Part shown: in pieces, positions 9,221-18,582 of the stretch
Layout: each line of letters begins with the position of its first letter
Position numbering within the stretch: the stretch's first letter is position 1
Assembly (NCBI GenBank): GCA_016841955.1
Contig: JAENYE010000004.1
Span: forward strand, 1-64,000
Direction of reading: 5' to 3'
From: Methanobacteriota archaeon
Lineage (GTDB): Archaea; Halobacteriota; Methanomicrobia; Methanomicrobiales; Methanoculleaceae
DNA: 64,000 bases
Made by a program: the position numbers and the translations under genes
Notes under the pieces: generated by a model
What the model saw: only the letters and a program-made list of their open reading frames with translations
Database searches by the model: none
Told to the model about the DNA's origin: nothing

Positions 9221-10090
9221 TTACTTGAGTGCCGCAATTTCCTTCCTGAAGGCGACCCAGTAGAGTATACCAACGAAGACCATACCGCCGACGATGTTGC
9301 CGATGGTTGCCCCGATGACGTTGTTGGTCCACATCGTCACCCACGTCAGGCCTTCCAGCTTGGCGAGACCGATGGTGGCAATCTGGTCAGGGCTCAGGTA
9401 ACCGCTGGTCAGGAGACCGGCGGGGATGAAGTACATGTTCGCGACACAGTGCTCGAATCCGGTGGAAACGAAGGCCATGATCGGGAACCAGATTCCGAAG
9501 AACTTGCCGATCAGATCGTCTGCACAGATACCCAGCAGGATAGCCAGGTTGACGAGCCAGTTACAGGCGATTGCCTTCAGGAAGAGCGACCACTGTGCAA
9601 GTGCGCCGACGTAGGCGACTTTCCCGATCGCGATGTTCACGGCAGAGAGACCGAAAGCGTTGACGGTCGCTCCCGTTGCGCCGAAGGATGTCAGCGGGCC
9701 GTTGGCCATGATGTATGCAAACAAGATCGAACCGATCAGGTTGCCGATGTATACCCAGACCCACAGGTTGAGTACGTTAGCCCAGCTGATCTTGTGGATG
9801 AATGCTGCCATCGGGGCGAGCATCGCGTCGCCGGTGAAGAGCTCTGCACCGGTCAGCACGATGATAATAAGCCCCACAGGGAAAACGGCACCGAGAATCA
9901 GTTTTGCGAAACCCGCACCGAGGAATGCCGCCACACCGGTACTGCAGACCGTTGCAAGGGCACCACCCATGGCGATGTACGATCCCGCCATGACTCCACG
10001 GAGGACCATATTCCATGCTGGCAGACCGGTCTTGTACTTCCCGGCATCACCCGCTTTTGCCACAATAGCAACTGGAGGATGGAATACCAT
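9221..10090 (-). CDS. fdhC: Formate transporter FdhC (FNT family)
   Basis: Pentameric formate/nitrite-type channel that imports formate for F420-dependent oxidation. The 289 residues carry about six hydrophobic segments, with family patterns such as FTGDAMLAP (about 85), WVYIGNLIGS and GFEHCVANMYFIPAG (about 205-220), which includes the conserved pore His. AGAGGTGT lies 7-10 nt before the ATG as a strong ribosome site. The catalytic genes fdhA-fdhB are 3-6 kb away on the same strand, separated by the oppositely oriented clc gene, so uptake and oxidation are under separate promoters here. Confidence 0.92.
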   Translation of the reverse strand: MVFHPPVAIVAKAGDAGKYKTGLPAWNMVLRGVMAGSYIAMGGALATVCSTGVAAFLGAGFAKLILGAVFPVGLIIIVLTGAELFTGDAMLAPMAAFIHKISWANVLNLWVWVYIGNLIGSILFAYIMANGPLTSFGATGATVNAFGLSAVNIAIGKVAYVGALAQWSLFLKAIACNWLVNLAILLGICADDLIGKFFGIWFPIMAFVSTGFEHCVANMYFIPAGLLTSGYLSPDQIATIGLAKLEGLTWVTMWTNNVIGATIGNIVGGMVFVGILYWVAFRKEIAALK

Positions 10091-11040
10091 TTTTTTACAC
10101 CTCTCTAAACGTCCTACCTATACCTTCAGGTTATCAGAGTGTATAGGTCTAATTAATCAGTAATCTGAGAGTGCTATTAATAGGTTTCGAAATGATCGCT
10201 CTGCGCGGCGAGTACAGCCCAAACTCAGGCATTTATCACCGGCGTAAGTTAATTCCTGTCACTAAACCTCAATATTCAATATACGATGTTTTTGCCTTTG
10301 CTTTTGCGACCACGCGGAATACGGGTGGTTTCAGGGTGATACCCGGGCGGGTGTGCGGGAGCAGGCGCGCAGATCTCCCGATCTCCGTCCCCCGTTCATG
10401 CCGGGGCGGCGAGTGCCCGGTAAAATCATCGTAGAACCCTGCGCGCCGGGGGGTACCCCGGGAACGGGTGCCCGGACTGAATTGATGATACCTTTTTTTT
10501 AGGATAACTGCTCCTTTGCTTCGGTTTCCGGGCCATACCCCTATCCCGGCTCGGGCCCCTGTCCGAACGGTTTCAAGGGCGTGCCGTGGTACCCGCCTGC
10601 GGCCCCCCGCCGGGGTGCGCTCTGTCTCTCCGGGGGTCGGGTCCCGGCAGCCGTCCCCGGGGACGCCCCTCCCCGGGACAGGTGCCGCCATTATCGCAAG
10701 GTGTGCCTCCGATTATGGCTGTGCACCGCATTCGGTGCTGTGCTCCAGGTGAGACGGATATACCGGCCCTCTGGCGGTTGTGGATCCGTCCCTGCGGGTT
10801 TGCCCCATCCCCTCGGATACCGCGGGCTATAGGGGTATTGTCGCGCTTCTGGTGGTGACCGGTACCCGGGCACCATCCCGGGAGATCATTGAAGGAGCCG
10901 GGAACGATGGCAATGAGGAGGAGTAAAAGAGAAGGACGCACCGGGATGTCCGGCGGTGATGCGCAACCCTTTACTGGATACTGCCGCTGAAAGTCAACCA
11001 CTTTAAATATGGTGTTAAACAAATCTATTTCACAGATTCC
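10091..11040 (+). other. 950-nt intergenic region between fdhC and clc
   Basis: The left edge holds fdhC promoter candidates (minus-strand CCTATACAC at 10139-10147 and a palindromic CTATTAATAG at 10174-10183). The right edge holds the clc TATA box. In between, 10205-10500 could be a plus-strand transcript: the palindromic box could drive it, and a GGGGTACCCC palindrome at about 10450 followed by eight Ts (10493-10500) looks like a terminator. The remaining GC-rich stretch 10500-10980 has only weak overlapping ORFs on both strands and I recognise nothing in them. Confidence 0.5.
11001..11011 (+). promoter_or_regulatory. TATA box for clc
   Basis: CTTTAAATATG in an A/T-rich island inside GC-rich sequence. 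Its centre predicts initiation at about 11032, giving a leader of roughly ten bases before the ATG at 11041. Confidence 0.6.
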
Positions 11041-12933
11041 ATGCAGATCGAGGAAACCGTCACTCCTTACAGGAGGATCATACTTATCGCTATCATTGTC
11101 GGGCTCATCTCCGGCCTCGGCGCTCTGTTCTTTTTCGAAGGATTGAAACTGGGAACTGCATTTTTCATGGAAGGCATCGTCGGGTTCCACCTCCCGAAGG
11201 AAGGGCAGACTCTCCAGGATATCAGCCAATGGGCTCCTCCCGATCATCTCTGGATGATTCTTCCCGTCATCTGTTTCGGAGGGCTCCTCTCCGGCCTCCT
11301 GGTCTACACCCTTGCCCCGGAGGCGGAAGGCCACGGGACCGATGCTGCAATAAAGGCGTTTCATGGAGAGGGACGGGTACGCTGGCGCGTCCCCCTCGTC
11401 AAAGCGGTCACTGCCGTCCTGACCATCTCGACGGGGGGGAGCGCCGGGCGTGAAGGGCCGACTGCACAGATGTCAGCCGGTTTCGGTTCGATCGCCGCCG
11501 ATCTTCTAGGCCTCTCCGCCCGTGAGCGGAGGCTTGCCATCGCCACCGGTGTCGGCGCCGGAATCGGCACGATCTTTATGGCGCCTCTCGGGGGGGCAAT
11601 CCTCGCTGCGGAGATCCTCTACAAACAGGACTTCGAAGCCGAAGCGATCGTTCCCGCTTTCCTCGCCTCTGTCATCGGATATGCCATCTTCGGCCTCGTT
11701 GAAGGTTTCGAATCGGTATTCGGCCCCTGGGCAACCTCCTGGAACGTCAGCCAGATCCCCTTCTTCGTTCTCCTCGGCGTGGTCTCGACTGCAGTCGGCC
11801 TGATTTACATAAACACCTTCTATGGAGCAAACAGGGTTTTTAAGAAGATATTCAGCCGATTCAATCTTCCTAACCACTTCAGACCCCTTGCCGGGGCATT
11901 TCTCACCGGCACGTTCGTTCTTGCTCTTGCAGCCCTCTCTCCCGAAGCGGCAATCGTCGGCCTCGGGAGTCTCGGAACCGGGTACGGCTTCATGCAGCTC
12001 GCGCTGTATAACGTGCTCCCAATCGGGGTGCTGCTAGTCCTTCCGTTTGCGAAGATCCTGACGACGTCGCTCACCATCGGCTCCGGGGGGAGCGGCGGCG
12101 TCTTCGCGCCGGGATTGGTGATAGGCGGGGCCACGGGAGGCGCCTTCGGATCCCTGCTGCACCTCGCCCTCCCCGGAATCGTGCCTGCCGCATCGGTGCC
12201 GGTCTTCGTTGTCGTCGGGATGATCGCTCTCTTCGGTGCGATCTCCCACGCACCGATCGCGGTCATGATCATGGTCGTGGAGATGACCGGCGACTTCTCC
12301 CTGCTCGTCCCGGCGATGGGTGCCGTTTCGGTGGCGGTCCTCCTCATCGGCCAGTCCACAATCTTCCATGAACAGGTGCTGAACCGGTCCCGGTCGGCCG
12401 CTCACCGGGACGAGTATATGGTCGAAATACTTCAGGATATTCATGTGGGTGACATTATGGTGCCCCGCGACCGGATTGTCGCCGTATCCCCCGATGACAA
12501 CATAGGGCGCGTGTTCCATCTCATCGACGAGACACTGCACACCGGGTTTCCGGTGCTCGACGGTGAAGGGAAGCTCGTCGGCATGATCGCTCTCGATGAT
12601 GTCAGAGATAACCGGATGAATGGCGAGCACGACGTACCGGTGGAGAAGGTCATGAGTTCGCGGGTGTTCACCGTACATCATGCCTGTACGCTACGCGAGG
12701 CTCTGGATCTGATGACCGAACACGACATCCACCACCTGCCCGTTGTCCCGGCGGAGGACCCGAGGACGCTTTCGGGTTTTGTCACCCGAACGGACGTCAT
12801 GAAAGCTTATGTCAGGAGAGCGTCGCAGTCCGGGGGAAAACGCCGCCTTACCGGGAACAGCACCCTGATCGAATCTGGGATGGCGGTAGAAAATAGTCCT
12901 GATGGAAAAAAGGGATCGATGGTTGACGGTTGA
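11041..12933 (+). CDS. CLC-family chloride channel with C-terminal CBS pair
   Basis: 630 residues: a CLC membrane core (about 10-460) followed by two CBS domains (about 475-600). The gating-glutamate motif GSAGREGP is at about 133-140, and the GSGGSGGVFAPG anion-site motif is at about 345. The first selectivity motif, usually GSGIP, reads GHGTD here. At the position I align with the internal proton glutamate of E. coli ClC (second E of IIEEM) there is Ile (AAEIL). Both changes suggest a chloride channel rather than a proton antiporter, but this rests on my hand alignment. It converges on fdhB with an 8-nt gap. Confidence 0.9.
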   Translation: MQIEETVTPYRRIILIAIIVGLISGLGALFFFEGLKLGTAFFMEGIVGFHLPKEGQTLQDISQWAPPDHLWMILPVICFGGLLSGLLVYTLAPEAEGHGTDAAIKAFHGEGRVRWRVPLVKAVTAVLTISTGGSAGREGPTAQMSAGFGSIAADLLGLSARERRLAIATGVGAGIGTIFMAPLGGAILAAEILYKQDFEAEAIVPAFLASVIGYAIFGLVEGFESVFGPWATSWNVSQIPFFVLLGVVSTAVGLIYINTFYGANRVFKKIFSRFNLPNHFRPLAGAFLTGTFVLALAALSPEAAIVGLGSLGTGYGFMQLALYNVLPIGVLLVLPFAKILTTSLTIGSGGSGGVFAPGLVIGGATGGAFGSLLHLALPGIVPAASVPVFVVVGMIALFGAISHAPIAVMIMVVEMTGDFSLLVPAMGAVSVAVLLIGQSTIFHEQVLNRSRSAAHRDEYMVEILQDIHVGDIMVPRDRIVAVSPDDNIGRVFHLIDETLHTGFPVLDGEGKLVGMIALDDVRDNRMNGEHDVPVEKVMSSRVFTVHHACTLREALDLMTEHDIHHLPVVPAEDPRTLSGFVTRTDVMKAYVRRASQSGGKRRLTGNSTLIESGMAVENSPDGKKGSMVDG

Positions 12934-12940
12934 TCTCCGG

Positions 12941-14206
12941 TCATCTGAAGATATCGAAGATCTGGTCGGTCCCGGTGGCGATGAGCCGGTCGCGTTCCGA
13001 GCTCTCCTCGACAAGCGCGAGCACCGGGGGGGTCATATCCTCGCCCGGGTGGAACCCGAAGAGTCTCTCGAGATCGGTCTGGATCGCATGGAGGAAGACC
13101 GAGTTTGATATCTCCACCGGACAGAGTTCCTCACACTGGCCGCAGTTGACACAGGAATCGGAGATGTGCGCGAACCGGATCAGGTGGAACATGAAGGGCG
13201 GCGGGATCACGCCCGGTTCAACCAGATAATCCTTCTTTGCGCTGCAGTCGATGCAGTAGCAGACGGGGCAGTTCTCTATGCAGGAGTAACACTTGATGCA
13301 CCGGGAGGTCTGCTCCCGGATCTTGTTCAGGCGCTCCGTGCCCTCACCGAGCGCTCCGAAGTAGCGCGCCCGCCACCTGTCGCCGAGTTTCAGCATCGCG
13401 TTCTCGACCTTGCCGCGGATCTCGATGCCCTTCGGGTTCGCGGGTTCGGTGGCGACGGCCCCTGTCTGCATGGCGGCATTGAGGAGGTTCGCGCCCTTCT
13501 CGGAGCAGACCTCGACGAAGGTGGCGTTGCCGGCCTTATCGCCGATGACGCCCCAGTTCCCGCAGGCGAGGTCCGCCTGGCGCGGGATCTTGATCTTGCA
13601 CCGCCGGCAGTTGGACCGGCGGCCGAGGCCTTCGTTCCCGAGAAGATCCTCCGCCCCCTCTTCGAGTTCGTCGATCGAGACGGAGGAATGCTGGCCGTCC
13701 TTGGTGATGACGATGAACTTTCCTTTGTCGATCTCCTCTTTGACGACATCGTCGGGGTCAAGGCCGAGCTTCTCCCGGACGATGATCCGCGCCGTCTCCG
13801 GCCGGATGGTGCCGCCGCAGTTGAGGCCGATCACGATGATGTTGTCCAGGTTGACCTGGCCGCGCTTGGCCATCTCGTAGATCGCCTTGACGTCGCAGCC
13901 TTTGAGGACGGTGGCGATCCGCATGTTCGGTTCGGTGGCGAGGAGGCACCGCCGCATCTGCTTGGGGAGGAGCAGGGTGCCGCAGTGGAGCGACCCGGCA
14001 ATCCCCCCGATCTCGGCAGGGTCGGTGATCAGCGCCGGCACCGCGTCGTAGACGTCCGCGCCCTTCCTGACCGCAAAGACCGCACCGACCATACCGCTCT
14101 CGAGGGCGTGGCGCAGCAGCGCGGTGACCGCTCCGCCGGTCTCCGCCTTCTCCCGGAGTTCATCGTCCGTCGTCCACGCATAGAGTAAATCGCCTTTTCC
14201 TGCCAT
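12941..14206 (-). CDS. fdhB: F420-dependent formate dehydrogenase, beta subunit
   Basis: Flavin and iron-sulfur subunit that passes electrons from FdhA to coenzyme F420, or to heterodisulfide reductase in a complex. The 421 residues carry an FrhB/FdhB-type core (about 1-270), with GGAVTALLRHALE near the N-terminus. Two C-terminal [4Fe-4S] motifs follow (CIKCYSCIENCPVC at about 312 and CVNCGQCEELCP at about 354). It starts 3 nt after the fdhA stop, so the pair is cotranscribed. Confidence 0.95.
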   Translation of the reverse strand: MAGKGDLLYAWTTDDELREKAETGGAVTALLRHALESGMVGAVFAVRKGADVYDAVPALITDPAEIGGIAGSLHCGTLLLPKQMRRCLLATEPNMRIATVLKGCDVKAIYEMAKRGQVNLDNIIVIGLNCGGTIRPETARIIVREKLGLDPDDVVKEEIDKGKFIVITKDGQHSSVSIDELEEGAEDLLGNEGLGRRSNCRRCKIKIPRQADLACGNWGVIGDKAGNATFVEVCSEKGANLLNAAMQTGAVATEPANPKGIEIRGKVENAMLKLGDRWRARYFGALGEGTERLNKIREQTSRCIKCYSCIENCPVCYCIDCSAKKDYLVEPGVIPPPFMFHLIRFAHISDSCVNCGQCEELCPVEISNSVFLHAIQTDLERLFGFHPGEDMTPPVLALVEESSERDRLIATGTDQIFDIFR

Positions 14207-14209
14207 CTC

Positions 14210-16273
14210 TCACACCTCCGCGATCTTCTCGACCTTCACGGCACAGGCCTTGAACTCGGGGATCTTCGCTATGGGGTCGAGCGCATTGTTCGTCAGCCTG
14301 TTCGCCGGATGCTCCTTGTAGTGGAACGGGATGAACATGACACCCCTGATGATCTCCGGGGTAACCCGCGCGGGGATATCGACGGATCCGCGGCGGGTGC
14401 TCGCCCGGACGACCTCGTGGTCCTTGATCCCGAGTTGTTTCGCGTCCTCGGGGTTGATCTCGATCCAGCCGATGGGTGCCTCCTTCTCGAGGCTCCACGA
14501 CCGGCGGGTCATGGTGCCGGTGTGCCACTGCCAGATGACCCGCCCGGTGGTGAGGACGAAAGGATACTCGGCGTCCGGCACCTCGGCGGGCGGTTTCCAC
14601 TCGATGGCGCTGAAGACGCCCAGGCCGTCCGGCATGGCGAACTTCTCGCGGTGGAGGATCGGTGTTCCCGGGTGTTCCGCGGTCGGGCAGGGCCAGTGCA
14701 GGCCGTCCGGGTCGAGGCGGGCGTAGGATATGCCGTGGTAGGACGGCGTGACGGCGGCGACCTCATCAAAGACCGCTTCGGGGCTCTCGAACGCAAACTG
14801 CTTCTCGTAGCCCATTTTCGCCCCGAGCTCGCAGATGATCTGCCAGTCGGGCTTTGCCTCGCCCGGAGGGTCCTGGGCCTTCTTCCAGCGCTGGACCCGC
14901 CGCTCGGTGTTCGTCTGGGTGCCGTCCTTCTCGGCGTAGCAGGCGGCGGGGAGCACCACGTCGGCGAAATCGGCGGTCTCGGTCAGGAAGATGTCCTGCA
15001 CGACCAGGAACTCGAGGTTCTTGAGCCCTTCCTCGACGTGCTGGAGATCCGGGTCGGAGAGCATCGGGTTCTCGCCCATGATGTACATCGCCTTGAGCTT
15101 GCCGGGCTCGTCGGCGAGGATGTTGACCATCTCGGTGACGGCGTAGCCGACCCTGCCCTCGGCGATGTCGTCGACGCCCCAGGCGTCCATCATCTTCTTC
15201 CTGGCCGCCTCGTCGGTGACCTTCTGGTAGCCGGAGTAGACGTTCGGGAGGGCTCCCATGTCGCAGGCGCCCTGGACGTTGTTCTGGCCGCGGAGCGGGT
15301 TGACGCCGCCGCCGGGCTTGCCCAGGTTGCCGGTGAGCATCATCAGGTTCGCGGTCGATTTGACGTTGTCGACGCCGACGGTGTGCTGGGTGATGCCCAT
15401 CGAGTAGATGAGCGCGGCAACTTCGGCCTCCGCGATCCATTCTGCCGCGGTCCTGAGGCTCTCGACCGGAATACCGGAGGTCTCCGAGACGTTTTCAAGG
15501 CTGTAGGTCTCCTTCATGACGATTTCTTTGAGTTTCTCGAAGTCCTTGGTCCTTGCTGCGATGAACTCTTTATCCTCCCGGCCGGTTTTGATGATCTCCT
15601 GCATCAGGCCGTTCAAGATGGCGACGTCGGTGCCGGAGACGAACGGCATGTAGAGGTCGGCCTGCCGGGCGGTCGGGGTGTAGCGCGGGTCGGCCACGAT
15701 CACCTTCGCGCCGCTCTCTCTCGCACGGATGATGCTCCGCGCGATGAGCGGGTGCTGCTCGAAGGTGTTACTCCCGAGGACGAAGACGCACTTCGAATCG
15801 GCGATGTCCTTGATCGAGTTGGTCATCGCACCGGACCCGAAGACAGCCGCGAGGCCCGCGACGGTTGATGAGTGGCAGAGCCGGGCGCAGTGGTCGACGT
15901 GCGGGGTCTTGAGCGCCACCCGGGCGAATTTCTGCATCAGGTAGTTCTCCTCGTTCGATGTCCGGGCGGAGGAGAGGCAGGCTATCTCGTCGGGTTTGTA
16001 CGACCCGAACCTCTCCGCGATCAGGTCGTAGGCCTCGTCCCAGGTCGCCTCGACAAACCCGCCGTCCTTCCTGATCAGCGGTTTTGTGAGGCGGTCCGGG
16101 CTGTTGATGAATTCGTGGGCGTAGCGTCCTTTGGGGCAGAGTTTGCCCCCGTTGACGGGTGCACGCTGCCAGTGCGCCACGTCAAAGACCTTGCCGTCCC
16201 GGACGACAAGGTTGAACCCGCACCCGGTGCCGCAGTACGGGCATGTCGTCGATACATACTTGATTTCCATCAT
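14210..16273 (-). CDS. fdhA: Formate dehydrogenase, catalytic alpha subunit
   Basis: Molybdopterin (Mo or W) enzyme that oxidises formate to CO2. The N-terminal [4Fe-4S] ligands are Cys11, Cys14, Cys18 and Cys46 (CPYCGTGC and LCPKGR). The active-site residue aligned with selenocysteine of E. coli FdhF is Cys133 in ARLCHSST, encoded by TGC, so this is a cysteine form. The C-terminal molybdopterin-binding domain (about 570-687) is complete. The length is 687 residues. AGGGAG precedes the ATG. The first gene of fdhAB, it has its own promoter upstream. Confidence 0.96.
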   Translation of the reverse strand: MMEIKYVSTTCPYCGTGCGFNLVVRDGKVFDVAHWQRAPVNGGKLCPKGRYAHEFINSPDRLTKPLIRKDGGFVEATWDEAYDLIAERFGSYKPDEIACLSSARTSNEENYLMQKFARVALKTPHVDHCARLCHSSTVAGLAAVFGSGAMTNSIKDIADSKCVFVLGSNTFEQHPLIARSIIRARESGAKVIVADPRYTPTARQADLYMPFVSGTDVAILNGLMQEIIKTGREDKEFIAARTKDFEKLKEIVMKETYSLENVSETSGIPVESLRTAAEWIAEAEVAALIYSMGITQHTVGVDNVKSTANLMMLTGNLGKPGGGVNPLRGQNNVQGACDMGALPNVYSGYQKVTDEAARKKMMDAWGVDDIAEGRVGYAVTEMVNILADEPGKLKAMYIMGENPMLSDPDLQHVEEGLKNLEFLVVQDIFLTETADFADVVLPAACYAEKDGTQTNTERRVQRWKKAQDPPGEAKPDWQIICELGAKMGYEKQFAFESPEAVFDEVAAVTPSYHGISYARLDPDGLHWPCPTAEHPGTPILHREKFAMPDGLGVFSAIEWKPPAEVPDAEYPFVLTTGRVIWQWHTGTMTRRSWSLEKEAPIGWIEINPEDAKQLGIKDHEVVRASTRRGSVDIPARVTPEIIRGVMFIPFHYKEHPANRLTNNALDPIAKIPEFKACAVKVEKIAEV

Positions 16274-16305
16274 TCTCCCTCTGGCAGGGACTACATACCG
16301 CCCGT

Positions 16306-16316
16306 GTTATATAATA
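16306..16316 (-). promoter_or_regulatory. TATA box for fdhAB
   Basis: Minus-strand TATTATATAAC. It predicts initiation near 16285, about 12 nt before the fdhA ATG, leaving just enough room for the AGGGAG ribosome site. Confidence 0.6.
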
Positions 16317-16373
16317 GGCATGGTCGGGGCGAGTTTTTTGAGGAATACCGGTGGCCTGCGGCGGGAACCTGCG

Positions 16374-17618
16374 TCACAGACCGGCCTGGACCGCCAGCGC
16401 CGCCGCGAGCGTGACGAGGCCGGCCGCCGAGAGCGGCAGGGTGTAGTTCCGCACGACCCCGGAGAAGTCGTCGCCGGTCGCCCGTTTGAGCAGCCAGAAG
16501 AAGGGATCGCTCACGTAGGAGAACATGAACGCCCCTGCGGATATCATGAGCACCATGGCGAGCGGGTCGATCGCCATAGCGGCCGGGATCGTGGCGAGGA
16601 TGGTGGCGGTGACGGCCGCGGTGACGACCCTTGAGCCCTGTGCCGCCTGCACCAGTGCGGCGATGACGAACGGGAGGAGCGTTACGGGGAGAAAGCCCAG
16701 AACCAGCGCGGTCACGTCTGCAGGGAACGTGCTTGCGGCGATGACGCCGCCGAACGCCCCGGCACCGGCGAGGTCGAAGATGATGATCCCGGCGTTCTTT
16801 GTCCCCCGGGCAAGGGCCTTCTGCCGGACATCGCACGGAACGGTGACAAGAGCGGCGAAGAGTCCGGCGAGGAGCGCCAGGTTGATGTTTGCAAGGGCGT
16901 GGAGCGGGGGGACCAGGGACCCGACCGCGAGCGCGAGAACGATGACGAGGAACGGCAGCCAGGCGCGCAGGTGCCGCCCGTCAGCCGGCGTGATTGGGTC
17001 CTCCGGCAGCGCCAACGGGGGCGTGCGTGTCCGCAGGACGAGAAGGAGCCCGGCGAGGAGAAGGAGGGAGACCGGGAGGGCGACAAGGTCGATCTCCCAG
17101 GGCCGGCCGGAGAAGAGGCCGAGCGTCGTTACGGTGGAGTAGACGACGGGGGCGGGATACAGGAGCACGTAGGATATCATCCCGGCGACGCCGGCGCAGT
17201 AGAGGAGGATCTTCGATGCCTGGGGGTCGGGCCGCAGGTGCGTGAGGATGGGGGTAAGGATTACGAACGAGGTGATGCCGCACATCAGCGGGACGGAGAG
17301 GAGGTAGCCGGCCGCTCCCGCCGTGGTGAGGGGGCGGCGCACCAGGCCCCGGATGTCGGCGACGATCTCCGCTATCAGGCCGCTCTCCCGGAGGACCTGG
17401 GCGATGCCGACGCCGCAGAAGATGACGATCCCGAGGATGGAGAAGATCCTGCCGGCGCCGCCCGTGATCGCCGCAACAAGCGTCTCCGCCGGCATGCCTG
17501 CGAGGAGGCCGAAGAGAACGGAGGTCCCGACCAGGGTGAGGAACGGGGGGAGGTGATACCTGAGCGACGCGACGGTGATCACCACGAGGGCGACGGCGAA
17601 GGGGATGAGGGTCTCCAT
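16374..17618 (-). CDS. GntP/ion-transporter superfamily permease
   Basis: 414 residues with about ten to twelve hydrophobic helices. The family hallmark near the C-terminus (YVSDPFFWLLKR, about 366-377) resembles the gluconate permease group. The substrate is unknown: gluconate seems unlikely in a methanogen, and other carboxylates are possible. A minus-strand TATA box ends about 20 nt upstream and predicts a leaderless message. It is monocistronic by spacing. Confidence 0.75.
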   Translation of the reverse strand: METLIPFAVALVVITVASLRYHLPPFLTLVGTSVLFGLLAGMPAETLVAAITGGAGRIFSILGIVIFCGVGIAQVLRESGLIAEIVADIRGLVRRPLTTAGAAGYLLSVPLMCGITSFVILTPILTHLRPDPQASKILLYCAGVAGMISYVLLYPAPVVYSTVTTLGLFSGRPWEIDLVALPVSLLLLAGLLLVLRTRTPPLALPEDPITPADGRHLRAWLPFLVIVLALAVGSLVPPLHALANINLALLAGLFAALVTVPCDVRQKALARGTKNAGIIIFDLAGAGAFGGVIAASTFPADVTALVLGFLPVTLLPFVIAALVQAAQGSRVVTAAVTATILATIPAAMAIDPLAMVLMISAGAFMFSYVSDPFFWLLKRATGDDFSGVVRNYTLPLSAAGLVTLAAALAVQAGL

Positions 17619-17640
17619 CAGTCTCTCGTTTGGGGTTTTG

Positions 17641-17653
17641 GGATATAATACCC
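17641..17653 (-). promoter_or_regulatory. TATA box for the GntP-like permease
   Basis: Minus-strand GGGTATTATATCC. Its centre is 26-27 nt from the ATG at 17618, as expected for a leaderless transcript. Confidence 0.55.
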
Positions 17654-17654
17654 G

Positions 17655-18524
17655 TCAGTTTTCGTTCTGTTCTTTCTCGCGGCGCGCTTCGGCGATCCGG
17701 ATCTGTGCGATCTCCCGGTATTCCGGGTCGATCTCAAACCCGATGTAGTCCGTGCCGAGGGCGATCGCCGCAAGCGCCGTGCTCCCGATGCCCATGAAGG
17801 GGTCCAGAACGAGCGTCCCGGGCCGGCAGCCGTGGAGCCGGATGCACATCTCCGGGAGTTTCTCCGGGAAACTGGTCGGGTGGGGCCGGGAGGAGCGGAT
17901 GGTCCGGTAGGGGATGAACCAGGTGTTCCCCCGGTCGCGGAGATCGCGCTCCGCTGCTTTCCAACGGCCGATGTTGCTCTTGTCCTGGTAGGGCACGCCG
18001 ACGCCCAGTTTGTCGAGGGCCACGTCCCCCTTCTTCGTGAAGTGGAAGATGTGCTCGTGGCACTGGCTCAGGTAACGGGAGCTGTTCACCGGCTGGTAGT
18101 GGCCGACGGCGATGTCGCCTGCGATGTTCTCGTAACCGCCCACGTCCTCCTTTTCGATTGCGATCGACTTGACCCAGTGGATGACGTTCTGCAGTTCGAA
18201 GTGCGGGCGGAACCGCTGGACGACGTCGAAGGGGATCCAGGGGTCCCGGGGTTTGCCGCCGATGTTGAGGAAGAACGAGCCGTCTTCGGCGAGGACCCGC
18301 GCCGCTCCGGCGGCGACCTCCCCGATCCAGTCGAGGTAGTCCTCGCGGGGTTTCTGGTCGTCGTAGGAGTTGTAGTCCTTCCCGATGTTGTAGGGCGGCG
18401 ACGTGACGATGACGTCGACCGAGCCCGCCGTGAGGCGCTGCATGCCCTCTATGCAGTCCATGGTATGGATGGTGTTGACGGCAAGCCCGCCGGGTCCGGG
18501 TGTCTCTCTCTCCTCTTCTGCCAC
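17655..18524 (-). CDS. Orphan DNA methyltransferase, beta class (N4-C or N6-A)
   Basis: SAM-dependent amino-methyltransferase of about 289 residues. Catalytic motif IV (TSPPYN, about 40) comes before the SAM-binding motif I (DPFMGIGST, about 245), which is the beta-class order. TSPPY is most common in N4-cytosine enzymes, but N6-adenine members exist. The GTG at 18524 has GGTGAT 4 nt before it; an earlier GTG at 18533 is possible. No restriction endonuclease gene is next to it, so it is probably a solitary regulatory or protective methylase. The upstream neighbour is an unknown 115-residue protein. Confidence 0.88.
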   Translation of the reverse strand: MAEEERETPGPGGLAVNTIHTMDCIEGMQRLTAGSVDVIVTSPPYNIGKDYNSYDDQKPREDYLDWIGEVAAGAARVLAEDGSFFLNIGGKPRDPWIPFDVVQRFRPHFELQNVIHWVKSIAIEKEDVGGYENIAGDIAVGHYQPVNSSRYLSQCHEHIFHFTKKGDVALDKLGVGVPYQDKSNIGRWKAAERDLRDRGNTWFIPYRTIRSSRPHPTSFPEKLPEMCIRLHGCRPGTLVLDPFMGIGSTALAAIALGTDYIGFEIDPEYREIAQIRIAEARREKEQNEN

Positions 18525-18582
18525 TCCGATCACCTACAGGTTCGCGGTCCCGGGCAAAAAAGATGAACGGACCGGGAGGGTG

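Noticed and set aside
10573-11364. 263-codon minus-strand frame upstream of clc
   Set aside because: Overlaps the clc promoter and its first 320 bases; the translation resembles no protein.
14309-15868. 519-codon plus-strand frame over fdhA
   Set aside because: Antisense of the formate dehydrogenase gene, repetitive Asp/Val/Gly composition, no motif.
15868-15880. Selenocysteine in FdhA
   Set aside because: The codon at the active-site position is TGC (Cys), not TGA.
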